A stretch of DNA of 64,000 bases. It comes from Arthrobacter sp. ISL-85 (GTDB lineage Bacteria; Actinomycetota; Actinomycetes; Actinomycetales; Micrococcaceae). The translations under genes were made by a program, and so were the position numbers. Location of the stretch: NCBI RefSeq assembly GCF_018613675.1, contig NZ_JAGGPQ010000001.1:1-64000 (forward strand), read 5' to 3'. How positions within the stretch are numbered: the stretch's first letter is position 1; each line of letters begins with the position of its first letter. This document shows, in pieces, positions 42,959-50,892 of this stretch. Below the pieces are notes generated by a model. The model did no database searches, was not told the DNA's origin, and saw nothing but the letters and a program-made list of their open reading frames with translations.

Positions 42959-44304
42959 GCGGCGTCCTCCACCAGCACCAGGTCGCGGCCGTTGGTTTCC
43001 GGGGTGAAGAACGTGGTGACGAACGAGATTGCCGCCAGGACCAGCGAATAGAGCGCGGGCACCAACCAGGAGTGGTTGGTCGCCGCCAGCAGTGCGACGC
43101 CGATCATCGGGGCGAAGCCGCCGGCAAGTACCGCTGACAGTTCGCGGCTGAGGGCCACACCGGTGAAGCGGTGCTGCGAGCCGAAGAGTTCCGGCAGCAG
43201 CGCGCACTGCGGACCAAGCATGGCCTGTACACCGAGGGCGATGCCCACCACCATGACCACCCAGACCAGGGCCACATTGCCGAGCGTCACCAGGTAGAAG
43301 GCCGGCAACGCGATGACGGCCTGGAAGAGCGCGCCGTAGCGGTACACGGGAACCCGGCCAAAGCGGTCGGACAAGGCACCGAAGGCAACCACCAGCACCG
43401 CCGCGAAGCCCGCGGCGATCAGCAGGCCGGTGGGGCCGATGAACTTGTCGCCGGGGAAGACGCCGGCCGGCATGCTGATGAAGGACACCAGGAGTGCCGA
43501 GTAGATGGACGAGTTGCCGTTTTCCCCCATCCGGAGTCCGATACCTATCAGCACATTCTTCTTGGAGTGCTTCCAGATCTGGCCCACCGGATTCTTGACC
43601 ACGGCTTTGTGCTTTTCAAGTTCCTGGAAGACCGGGGTCTCCTTGAGCCGGAGCCGGATAAAGATGGCAATCGCGATCAGGATGATGCTGGCCAGGAACG
43701 GAACGCGCCAGAGCCAGCCCTGCAGGACTTGCTTGTCCGCAAGGGCCATAAGGGCAAACGTCCCTGCACCCAGGAGGGTGCCAAGCTGGATGCCCACGAA
43801 GGGCAGGGCGGCGAAGAAACCACGACGACGGCGCGGGGCCACCTCCGAGATGAGGGTGGTGGCGCCTGCCTGCTCGGCGCCGGCGCCCAGGCCCTGGAGG
43901 ATGCGCAGCGTCACCAGGAGCACCGCCCCCAGCATTCCCGCCTGGTCAAACGTGGGCAGGAGGCCGATGGCGCAGCTGGACAGGCCCATCAGGCCGATGG
44001 TCAGGATCAGCACCATCTTGCGGCCGAAGCGGTCCCCGATATGGCCGAACACCACACCGCCGAAGGGGCGGGCGGCGAACCCGACGCCGTAGGTGGCGAA
44101 GGAGGCGATGACCGCGCCGCTCTCACCCAGTGGGGCGAAGAACAGCGGGCCGAAGATCAGGGCCGAAGCGAGCCCGTAGATGTAGAAGTCGTAGTACTCC
44201 AGGGCGGAACCCACGGAGCTGGCAAGTGTTGCCCTTCGCAGCTGGTCCGGATCGACGACGGCGCCGTCCGTGCTGGCCTGCGGTGTTTTAGTACGAGTTG
44301 TCAC
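42955..44304 (-). CDS. MFS metabolite:H+ symporter
   Basis: A 449-residue MHS-branch MFS protein with 12 helices. It has the diagnostic ASSVGSALEYYDFYIYGLAS, the loop 2-3 motif GHIGDRFGRKMVL, its repeat GALSDRFGRVPVY, and the central TLRILQGLGAGAEQAGATTL. The GTG at 44304 has GAGGGAG upstream and is preferred over the frame opening at 44400. It is first in an operon with the HIBADH gene (and formerly an SDR), directly downstream of iclR. An organic acid or sugar acid is the likely cargo. Confidence 0.87.
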   Translation of the reverse strand: MTTRTKTPQASTDGAVVDPDQLRRATLASSVGSALEYYDFYIYGLASALIFGPLFFAPLGESGAVIASFATYGVGFAARPFGGVVFGHIGDRFGRKMVLILTIGLMGLSSCAIGLLPTFDQAGMLGAVLLVTLRILQGLGAGAEQAGATTLISEVAPRRRRGFFAALPFVGIQLGTLLGAGTFALMALADKQVLQGWLWRVPFLASIILIAIAIFIRLRLKETPVFQELEKHKAVVKNPVGQIWKHSKKNVLIGIGLRMGENGNSSIYSALLVSFISMPAGVFPGDKFIGPTGLLIAAGFAAVLVVAFGALSDRFGRVPVYRYGALFQAVIALPAFYLVTLGNVALVWVVMVVGIALGVQAMLGPQCALLPELFGSQHRFTGVALSRELSAVLAGGFAPMIGVALLAATNHSWLVPALYSLVLAAISFVTTFFTPETNGRDLVLVEDAA

Positions 44305-44451
44305 GAGAACTCCCTCTAAGGCACTCCAGGCCCCCGTTGGCCTGGTGGGATAGCGGCAACACCTGTTGTGTCGATCACTATGCTGAACACAATACAGCAA
44401 GCTGAACGGCTGGCAACAGTTTTCGGTTTCTTACTTGAGGGTTCTTCGCGC

Positions 44452-45249
44452 TTAGCCCATGGGGTTGCCCAGGGAATGGGCCAGTTCCTGCAGTTCCTTG
44501 ACCATCTGGGACCCCTGCTCCGGCGTGTAGGTGGCCTTGAGGGCCGTCACGGACAGGCCCAGGCTGGGGCCGTGGGCTCCCCGGGTTGGGACGGAGACGG
44601 CCAGGCACACCACCCCCGTGGTGGATTCCTCATCCTCAAAGGCGAAGCCCTGCTCGCGGATCTGGCTCAGCTGGGCCTTGAGTTCGGCGCCTGTGCGCAG
44701 CGACTTGGGCGTGAGGACCGGCAATTCGGCGCCGTCCGGGAACATTTCCTCGATGTCGTGCCAGTTGAGCCGGGCAATCAACGCCTTGCCCACCGCGCAC
44801 AGGGATACCGGCATCTTGTCGCCGATGTTGGACGTGAGCCGCACCGCGGGATGTCCCTCGTACCGTGCGAGGTAAATGACGTTGGTGCCGTCCAGCATGG
44901 CGATCCGTACGGTTTCGCGGGAAAGGACGGAAGCCTGTTCGCAGTAGCGGTAGAACTCCTGCACCTCGTCCATGCGGCCAAGGTAGGCGGCGCCCAGTTC
45001 CACCAGCTTGCGGCCCAGGGTGAACTCACCGCCCTGCCTGCTGATCAGGCGTGCCTCCTCCAGTGCCAGCAGGAGGTTCGAGGTGGAGGACTTGGGAATT
45101 CCCACTTCGCGCGAAAGGTCACTCAGTGTAAGCCGGCCAGTAGCCGAGGCCGCGAGGGCGTCCAGGACGGCTGCTGCCCTTGTCACTGCAGGCGCCGGCG
45201 AGGTGGCTCCCGGTTTTTCGGCTGAAGCGGGGGGGTGGGAATCGGCCAT
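44452..45249 (-). CDS. IclR family transcriptional regulator
   Basis: A 265-residue regulator with an N-terminal winged HTH (VTRAAAVLDALAASATGRLT, LSDLSREVGIPKSSTSNLLL) and an IclR effector domain (VIYLARYEGHPAVRLTSNIG, PVSLCAVGKALIARL, GVVCLAVSVPTRG). It lies between the MFS/HIBADH genes and the FAH-family/2-hydroxyacid dehydrogenase genes on the same strand. An operator-like inverted repeat (45284-45305) sits 35-56 bases upstream of its ATG. It probably controls all of these genes in response to an acidic metabolite. Confidence 0.9.
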   Translation of the reverse strand: MADSHPPASAEKPGATSPAPAVTRAAAVLDALAASATGRLTLSDLSREVGIPKSSTSNLLLALEEARLISRQGGEFTLGRKLVELGAAYLGRMDEVQEFYRYCEQASVLSRETVRIAMLDGTNVIYLARYEGHPAVRLTSNIGDKMPVSLCAVGKALIARLNWHDIEEMFPDGAELPVLTPKSLRTGAELKAQLSQIREQGFAFEDEESTTGVVCLAVSVPTRGAHGPSLGLSVTALKATYTPEQGSQMVKELQELAHSLGNPMG

Positions 45250-45283
45250 GATTCTCCTTAGGTCGCCAGGGCAGACTTCGCTG

Positions 45284-45305
45284 AGCGTTCACTCAACTGA
45301 ACGCT
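45284..45305. promoter_or_regulatory. IclR-type operator upstream of iclR
   Basis: AGCGTTCA-CTCAAC-TGAACGCT has perfect 8-base arms and a 6-base spacer, the kind of spaced repeat IclR proteins bind. Its position before the iclR start suggests autoregulation. Confidence 0.6.
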
Positions 45306-45343
45306 ATCCATCATAAAGACCCCGCCGACCCCCACCGCTGCCG

Positions 45344-46081
45344 TCAGGCCACCGTGCTGCTCAGGGTGCCAACGCCCTCCACCGCGATCTCCACCCGGTC
45401 GCCGGGCACCACGGGCACTGCGGTGGCCGGCGCTCCGGTCATCACAACGTCGCCCGGCTCAAGGGTCAGCCATGCCGTGACGTAGACCAGGCAGTCAACC
45501 ACCGTGGAAGGGAGGTTGAACGTGCCGGAGTTGGCCTTGACGGTGCCGTTGACGCGGACGTCGATGCGCACCTGCTCGGGATCCGGGAGTTCGGTTTCGA
45601 TCCAGGGGCCCAGGGGTGTGTAGTTGACGCCGGACTTGCCCTGGAAATTCCGCTCGTCCACCGCGTTCTGGTCCACGTTGGTGACGTCATTGACGCAGGT
45701 GTAGCCGAAGACGTGCTCCAGGGCGTTCTCCGTGGTCAGGTTTGTGGCTGTCTTGCCGATCACCACGGCGAGTTCACCCTCGGCGTGGACGGTGCCTTGG
45801 TCCCTGACGGCGGCGATGGCGTCGCCCGGCCCGGCAATGGTGTGGACGGACTTGTGCCACGCCTGGATGGGCAGGGGGTGGTCATTCAAGGTCCGGTTGT
45901 GGCCGATTCCGAGGACGACGGCGGGCGTCACCGGGGCGAGGAACGTGGCCTCGCTGTGTGCGGTGGTGCCGCCGGTGTAGCGGAGAGTTTCCTCAAACGG
46001 GTCGATGATGTGCTCCCAAGCGCCGTCGTTTTCAACTGCGTGCTGGGGACCTGCTGTTGTCCGGATCCTGGCGATGCGCAT
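45344..46081 (-). CDS. Fumarylacetoacetate hydrolase (FAH) family protein
   Basis: A 245-residue FAH-fold protein. The metal-binding acidic triad is visible as VHAEGELAVVIGK (Glu-x-Glu) and the Asp in VNDVTNVDQN. The catalytic and lid segments include GIGHNRTLNDH, GKSGVNYTPLGPWI and the C-terminal PGDVVMTGAPATAVPVVPGD. Members hydrolyse or decarboxylate beta-diketo acids, or cleave 2-keto-3-deoxy-type acids. The ATG at 46081 with GGAGAACCG directly upstream is preferred to the longer frame. It is paired with the 2-hydroxyacid dehydrogenase 17 bases upstream. Confidence 0.85.
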   Translation of the reverse strand: MRIARIRTTAGPQHAVENDGAWEHIIDPFEETLRYTGGTTAHSEATFLAPVTPAVVLGIGHNRTLNDHPLPIQAWHKSVHTIAGPGDAIAAVRDQGTVHAEGELAVVIGKTATNLTTENALEHVFGYTCVNDVTNVDQNAVDERNFQGKSGVNYTPLGPWIETELPDPEQVRIDVRVNGTVKANSGTFNLPSTVVDCLVYVTAWLTLEPGDVVMTGAPATAVPVVPGDRVEIAVEGVGTLSSTVA

Positions 46082-46098
46082 CGGTTCTCCGCCGCGTC

Positions 46099-47151
46099 TT
46101 AGTAGAAGTGAACCGTGTCCACGAGGTGGGGGAGGTCCCCGCCGTCGAGGAACGTGCGGAGATTGCTGCAGAACCGTTCGGTGATGAGGCGGTTTTCGGC
46201 GGCGCTGAGGGCCGACGTGTGCGGCGAGACCATGACCTTGGGATGGTTCCACAGCGGACTGTCCTGGGGCAGCGGCTCCACGGCGAAGACGTCCAGGCAG
46301 GCGTAGCCCACCTGGCCGTTGTCCAGTGCCTCCAGCAGCGCATCCTCGTCCACCACCGTTCCACGGCCCACGTTGACGAAGGTAGTTCCGGGCTTCATGG
46401 CGGCGAACAGTTCGCGGTTGAACAGCTTTTCCGTGTAGGCGGTGCCGGGCAGGGTATTGACGACGGCGTCTGCCGTGGCCAGGAGGGCTGGAAGGCCTGC
46501 GTTGTCCACAACCTGGTCGATCCCGTCGATGGGCTCCACGGTCCGCTTGGTACCGCTGACCTTCATGCCCAGCGCCCGGGCGATCCGGGCCGTTTCCAGC
46601 CCGATCTCGCCGAGGCCGGTGACTACCAGGTTCGATCCGTTGACCAGCCGGGTGGGCACGCGCAGGTCGGGCCAGACCTTGGCTGCCTGGTCCTGCGCGA
46701 GTTCGGCGCTCCGCTTGAAGCCGTTCAGGATTCCCATCGCTGCGAACTCCGCGAGGGGGAGGGCGTGCACTCCGGCTGAGGTGGTGATCTTGAATTTCTG
46801 CAGGATGTCCTGGTCAAGCCCTGACGCCTTGACGGCTCCACCGGCTCCGGCCGCCATGGCGTGCACCCACTGCAGCCTTGGGTTCTCCCGGGCGATGCGG
46901 GCCAGGCCTTTAGGATTTTCATTGGGGAAGCCGTACAGCACTTCTGCACTGTTGAGCATGGCCCAATAGCGTTCTTCCTGCTCATCCGTCCGTTTAAAGG
47001 CGGGATCTCCGGCGTGGTCGGCCGGGAAGCGTTCCGGCGGCAGGAGGTCTGGCTCGTAGAGGACGGTAATGGACGGATCAACGGCGCGGATCTGGTCCAC
47101 AAGCTCTGCTTCGAGCGGGACGGCGATGGCCACGGTCTTAGTGGAAGTCAT
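46099..47151 (-). CDS. D-2-hydroxyacid dehydrogenase
   Basis: A 350-residue NAD-dependent dehydrogenase of the D-isomer-specific family. The cofactor motif is LVVTGLGEIGLETARIARAL. Catalytic residues are the Arg in VNVGRGTVVDEDALLEAL, the Glu in LDVFAVEPLPQDSPLW and the His in VMVSPHTSALS. The N-terminal substrate domain carries WVHAMAAGAGG. Likely substrates are 2-keto/2-hydroxy acids such as glyoxylate, hydroxypyruvate or a sugar-derived acid. It is first in the two-gene unit with the FAH-family protein. The 650 bases upstream contain no gene. Confidence 0.87.
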   Translation of the reverse strand: MTSTKTVAIAVPLEAELVDQIRAVDPSITVLYEPDLLPPERFPADHAGDPAFKRTDEQEERYWAMLNSAEVLYGFPNENPKGLARIARENPRLQWVHAMAAGAGGAVKASGLDQDILQKFKITTSAGVHALPLAEFAAMGILNGFKRSAELAQDQAAKVWPDLRVPTRLVNGSNLVVTGLGEIGLETARIARALGMKVSGTKRTVEPIDGIDQVVDNAGLPALLATADAVVNTLPGTAYTEKLFNRELFAAMKPGTTFVNVGRGTVVDEDALLEALDNGQVGYACLDVFAVEPLPQDSPLWNHPKVMVSPHTSALSAAENRLITERFCSNLRTFLDGGDLPHLVDTVHFY

Positions 47152-47804
47152 GTGTTCACTATAATGGACGACGTCCTGTCAGGTGAACCTTTTGGGTGGA
47201 ATCTTGGGTCAGGGTTTTGACCCAAGAAGTGGGGCTGGCTGACAGGCTCGGCGTCAGGTTGAGTTACCGACGCACGACTGTGTCAGGAAAGCAGACTTCG
47301 GGCCTCACCCTGACGCGTTTCAAGCCGTGTTGCCCAGTTGTTTCGGAGAGAAGGCCACAAACCTGGCCCGGGGTGGCAAGTGCGCAAATGCCCTACGCCT
47401 GAAAATGGCTGGGTGATAAGGACCGGATTGCGGAACAGGGAGCGTCGGCGTGATCAGCGCTCACATCTGGTCGAAACCCTCGGCTCGCGGGCTCATAGTG
47501 CCGGGGCTGCCGACTCCGCACGATAGCTGCCTCAATCGTCAAGGGTCCAGACAGTTCAGATGGTTTCGGGAACCTAACGCGGTTCCCTGAATGGTCCGCC
47601 GGCCCATTAGAGACACCGATTGGCGGCCCGTTAGCATTCGGAATCATTGAAACGGGGCGGTCGTCAAGGTTGTCTCAGGCCAAGGCGTCACACTGCGTCA
47701 TGTACGGGCTGTATCCGGTTGCCGGCCTTGCTATCGTCAAAGGACAGCGCCATCACCTGGCCAGGTGGCTGGCAACCCCTTGCCGCCCTCGTCGAAGGAC
47801 CTTC
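47152..47804. other. Non-coding, repeat-bearing gap
   Basis: No convincing gene lies in these 653 bases. What can be seen: a 10-base-pair hairpin at 47202-47227; several GTCAGG/CTGAC elements between about 47175 and 47315; and a direct repeat CCGGCCCATTAG/GCGGCCCGTTAG at 47599-47610 and 47623-47634. The 84-codon frame at 47393-47647 has no recognisable content. It could be the worn edge of an insertion, but no transposase sequence was identified. Confidence 0.45.
47202..47227. repeat. Perfect 10-base-pair inverted repeat
   Basis: TCTTGGGTCA (47202-47211) and TGACCCAAGA (47218-47227) flank a GGGTTT loop, about 50 bases upstream of the leftward 2-hydroxyacid dehydrogenase start. It could be an operator or a hairpin; no T tract follows on either strand. 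Confidence 0.5.
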
Positions 47805-48626
47805 ATGAAGCACATGCGACTTTCCGTAATCGGCCTCATCGCAGCTGCAGGACTAGCGCTGTCCGGATGCGGGTCGGCATCCACGAGTCCTTCCAGCTCC
47901 GCACCGGCAGGGGGAACGGACACGTCTTTGAGCGACGTGAAGAGTGCAGGCGTGCTCAAGGTCGGCACGGAGGGCACTTACAAACCCTTCTCGTTCCACG
48001 CCAATGGCAGCGGCGACCTGACGGGGTACGACGCGGAGATCATTACGGCCGTCGCAGACAAACTTGGCGTGAAGCCGTCGTTCCAGGAGACCCAGTTTGA
48101 CGCCATCTTTGCCGGACTCGAAGCCAAGAGGTTCGACGTCGTTGCCAACCAGGTTTCGATCACTGACGAACGCAAGGCCAAGTACGATTTCTCCACCCCT
48201 TACACCGTGAGCACCGGCGTAATCGTCACCAAGTCCGACAACAACAGCATCAATTCTTTCGATAGCCTCAAGGGCAAAACCACGGCGCAGTCGCTGACGA
48301 GCAACTGGTACAAGCTTGCCCAGCAGAGTGGCGCCAACGTCCAGGCCGTTGAAGGCTGGGCGCAGGCCATCACGCTGCTCAAGCAGGGCCGCGTCGATGC
48401 GACCATCAACGACAAGCTCACTTATCTGGACCAGCAAAAGACCTCGCACGATGACAGCATCAAGGTTGCCGCCGAGACCACGGACAAGTCGCTGAGTGCC
48501 TTCGCCTTCCGCAAGGGCTCAACCACCTTGACCGACGCTGTCAATAAGGCGTTGGCCGAACTGCAGAGCGATGGCACCCTGACAAAGATTTCGCAGAAGT
48601 ACTTCGACGCCGACGTCACCAAGTAG
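47805..48626 (+). CDS. Cystine-type amino-acid ABC transporter substrate-binding lipoprotein
   Basis: A 273-residue family 3 binding protein. The signal ends in the lipobox LALSGC. The body follows the TcyJ/FliY-type cystine-binding pattern: FDAIFAGLEAKRFDVVANQV, SITDERKAKYDFSTPYTVST, GKTTAQSLTSNWYKLA, AVEGWAQAITLLKQGRVDAT and SAFAFRKGS. The ATG at 47805 with GAAGGACC upstream fits the signal peptide; the frame is open from 47670. First gene of a three-gene transporter operon. The cystine assignment is by resemblance. Confidence 0.87.
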   Translation: MKHMRLSVIGLIAAAGLALSGCGSASTSPSSSAPAGGTDTSLSDVKSAGVLKVGTEGTYKPFSFHANGSGDLTGYDAEIITAVADKLGVKPSFQETQFDAIFAGLEAKRFDVVANQVSITDERKAKYDFSTPYTVSTGVIVTKSDNNSINSFDSLKGKTTAQSLTSNWYKLAQQSGANVQAVEGWAQAITLLKQGRVDATINDKLTYLDQQKTSHDDSIKVAAETTDKSLSAFAFRKGSTTLTDAVNKALAELQSDGTLTKISQKYFDADVTK

Positions 48627-48662
48627 CGGGATGGGAACCGTCGAAGAACGTAGTGCCAGACC

Positions 48663-49328
48663 ATGACGATCAACTGGGATCTCGTTTGGGGTTCCTTGGG
48701 GCCCATTCTGACTGGCGCGATTACTGGCACGATTCCCGTGGCGCTGGCGTCGTTTGGCCTTGGCCTGCTACTCGCCCTGCTGGTCGCCCTTATGCGGCTA
48801 AGCCGCAATCCAGCCCTTTCCGCGATTGCGCGGATGTACATTTCAGTCATCCGCGGCACCCCTCTCTTGGTCCAGCTGTTTGTCATCTTCTACGGGCTGC
48901 CGTCGATTGGTATCACCATCAGTCCGTGGCCGAGTGCGATCATCGCTTTCTCACTGAACGTGGGGGGCTACGCAGCAGAGGTAATCCGCGCGGCCATTTT
49001 GTCCGTTCCCAAAGGACAGTGGGAGGCCGGACACACGATCGGGATGTCACGCCGCCAGTCCCTGGTGCGGATCATCCTGCCGCAGGCCGCGCGGGTGTCA
49101 GTCCCGCCCTTGTCCAACACCTTCATCAGCCTGGTCAAAGACACATCGTTGGCTTCACTGATCCTCGTCACCGAACTGTTCCGCCAGGCACAGCAGGTGG
49201 CGGCCTTCAGCCAGGAATTCATGCTGCTGTATCTGGAAGCAGCCGTTGTCTATTGGACTATCTGCCTGGTCCTCGCCAGCGGACAGTCCGTACTTGAGAA
49301 GAGATTGGACCGCTATGTCGCCCACTGA
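48663..49328 (+). CDS. Amino-acid ABC transporter permease (cystine type)
   Basis: A 221-residue permease with about five helices. The signature YISVIRGTPLLVQLFVIFYG is classic for polar amino-acid permeases, and the coupling loop reads EAGHTIGMSRRQSLVRIILPQA. It follows the binding protein after 36 bases and overlaps the ATPase start by 14 bases. It probably functions as a homodimer. Confidence 0.92.
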   Translation: MTINWDLVWGSLGPILTGAITGTIPVALASFGLGLLLALLVALMRLSRNPALSAIARMYISVIRGTPLLVQLFVIFYGLPSIGITISPWPSAIIAFSLNVGGYAAEVIRAAILSVPKGQWEAGHTIGMSRRQSLVRIILPQAARVSVPPLSNTFISLVKDTSLASLILVTELFRQAQQVAAFSQEFMLLYLEAAVVYWTICLVLASGQSVLEKRLDRYVAH

Positions 49329-50100
49329 GTCCAATCTCCCGGACGCTGCCGCCCTCCTGACTGTGCGTGGACTCCGCAAGGCATTTGGCCGGCATGAGGT
49401 GCTCAAATCCATCGATATGGACGTACGCCGGGGCGAGGTGGTCACTTTGATCGGGCCGTCCGGTTCGGGTAAGACGACGGTTCTGCGATGCCTAAACGGC
49501 CTGGAGGTTCCAGACGGCGGTATCGTCGAGTTCGCCAGCGACCTCACAGTGGATTTTTCCTTGCCGGTACCGAAGAAGCAGCTTTCCGCCATGAGGGACC
49601 GCAGCGCAATGGTGTTCCAGCATTACAACCTCTTTCCGCACAAGACCGCCCTCGAAAACGTCATCGAGGGCCCGGTCCAGGTCCAGAAGCGCCCCAAGGC
49701 CGAAGCCATTGAAGAGGCCAGGGAACTGCTAGCCAGGGTCGGGCTTGCGGACAAGGAAGCCAGCTATCCCTTCGAGCTCTCCGGCGGCCAGCAGCAGCGT
49801 GTCGGCATCGTACGTGCCCTTGCCCTGCGACCGCAACTCCTCCTATTTGACGAGCCAACGTCCGCGTTGGACCCAGAGCTGGTCGGCGACGTCCTGTCGG
49901 TCATCAAGGAGTTGGCGGACGAGGGCTGGACCATGGTGGTGGTCACCCACGAACTCGCCTTTGCCCGCGAGGTCGCTGACGAGGTGATCTTCATGGCCGA
50001 TGGAGTCGTCGTCGAACGCGGTCACCCGGACACGGTGCTGCGCGATCCACGGGAAGAACGCACCCGCCAATTCGTGGACCGGCTGCTGAATCCGTTTTAA
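49315..50100 (+). CDS. Amino-acid ABC transporter ATPase (cystine type)
   Basis: A 261-residue ABC ATPase: Walker A LIGPSGSGKTTVLRCL, Q-loop MVFQHYNLFPHKTALENVIE, signature ELSGGQQQRVGIVRALALRP, Walker B LLLFDEPTSALDPELV, H-loop VVTHELAFAREV. An inserted segment after Walker A (VDFSLPVPKKQL) is typical of the YecC/TcyC-like subgroup. The ATG at 49315 lies inside the permease's 3' end. It is convergent with the response-regulator gene at 50218; the 117-base gap shows no clear terminator. Confidence 0.93.
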   Translation: MSPTESNLPDAAALLTVRGLRKAFGRHEVLKSIDMDVRRGEVVTLIGPSGSGKTTVLRCLNGLEVPDGGIVEFASDLTVDFSLPVPKKQLSAMRDRSAMVFQHYNLFPHKTALENVIEGPVQVQKRPKAEAIEEARELLARVGLADKEASYPFELSGGQQQRVGIVRALALRPQLLLFDEPTSALDPELVGDVLSVIKELADEGWTMVVVTHELAFAREVADEVIFMADGVVVERGHPDTVLRDPREERTRQFVDRLLNPF

Positions 50101-50217
50101 TCGAGGCGAACGGGGAATCAGCTGGCCCTGGACAGAACGAGATCACGTGATACCCGCCATCTCTAAGGGCCATCCACCCGCGGGCGCCCCTGCTGTGGAC
50201 GACATCTGTGGATGTGT

Positions 50218-50892
50218 CTATCTACGCCGGTATTTCCGTTCCGGACGTCCTGCCCGGCCGTACTCGAGGCGTACTGTGGCGCGTCCGGTGTCGGCGAAGT
50301 ACTCCAGGTACCGCCTGACGCTGACCCGGGATATCCCGAGTGCGTCAGCGCAGTCCGAGGCGGACGTTTCTTTGCCGGTTTCGAGCAGTTCGGCCACGAG
50401 GGCAGCGGTTTCGGGGCTGAGGCCTTTAGGCAGGATGTCCATGGCCTCGGTGAGGGGGGCGGACGAGTATCCGAAGATTTTGTTGATGTCTTCCTGCCCG
50501 GCAGCGGCAGTGTGGCTTAGTGCTTCGGTTTGGTCCCGGAAGCGTTGGAGCTGGGCTACGAGGTCTTCGTATTCGAAGGGTTTGATGATGTAGTGGACGG
50601 CGCCCCCTTCAAGGGCATCGCGAACGCTGTGGGCTTCAGTGGCCGCTGTGATGACGATGACCCCGACCGGGACGCGCTGGGCGCGCCATTCCCTGAGGAG
50701 CTCCAGGCCGTTGGCGTCGGGCAGGTGAACATCCAGGAGAATGAGGTCAGGGCGCCATTCTTGGACCGCTTCACGCGCAGACTTTCCGTTGTGCACGGTT
50801 CCTACCGCGTGGAAGCCGTCCGTCTGGTTCACAAAGCGGGAGTGTATCCCCGCGACACGGAAGTCATCTTCGACGATGAGGACACTGATCAT
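50218..50892 (-). CDS. CitB/DctR-type response regulator
   Basis: A 224-residue response regulator. The receiver has the acidic pocket VEDD (7-10), phospho-acceptor Asp54 in ILLDVHLPDANG, and the conserved Thr and Lys (VITAATE, IIKPFEY). The C-terminal HTH (KETSASDCADALGISRVSVR, RYLEYFADTGR) is the winged type found in CitB/DcuR/DctR regulators of carboxylate transport. It overlaps the kinase stop by 4 bases (50889-50892). The likely target is the divergent tctC and transporter operon. Confidence 0.9.
   Translation of the reverse strand: MISVLIVEDDFRVAGIHSRFVNQTDGFHAVGTVHNGKSAREAVQEWRPDLILLDVHLPDANGLELLREWRAQRVPVGVIVITAATEAHSVRDALEGGAVHYIIKPFEYEDLVAQLQRFRDQTEALSHTAAAGQEDINKIFGYSSAPLTEAMDILPKGLSPETAALVAELLETGKETSASDCADALGISRVSVRRYLEYFADTGRATVRLEYGRAGRPERKYRRR

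Noticed and set aside
44381-44399. TGCTG-N9-CAGCA repeat before the MFS gene as a second IclR operator
   Set aside because: The arms are only 5 bases and do not match the strong AGCGTTCA/TGAACGCT site, so this was not kept as a separate call.
47393-47647. 84-codon minus-strand frame in the large gap
   Set aside because: No motif, atypical composition and no convincing ribosome site. It spans the direct repeat and is treated as non-coding.
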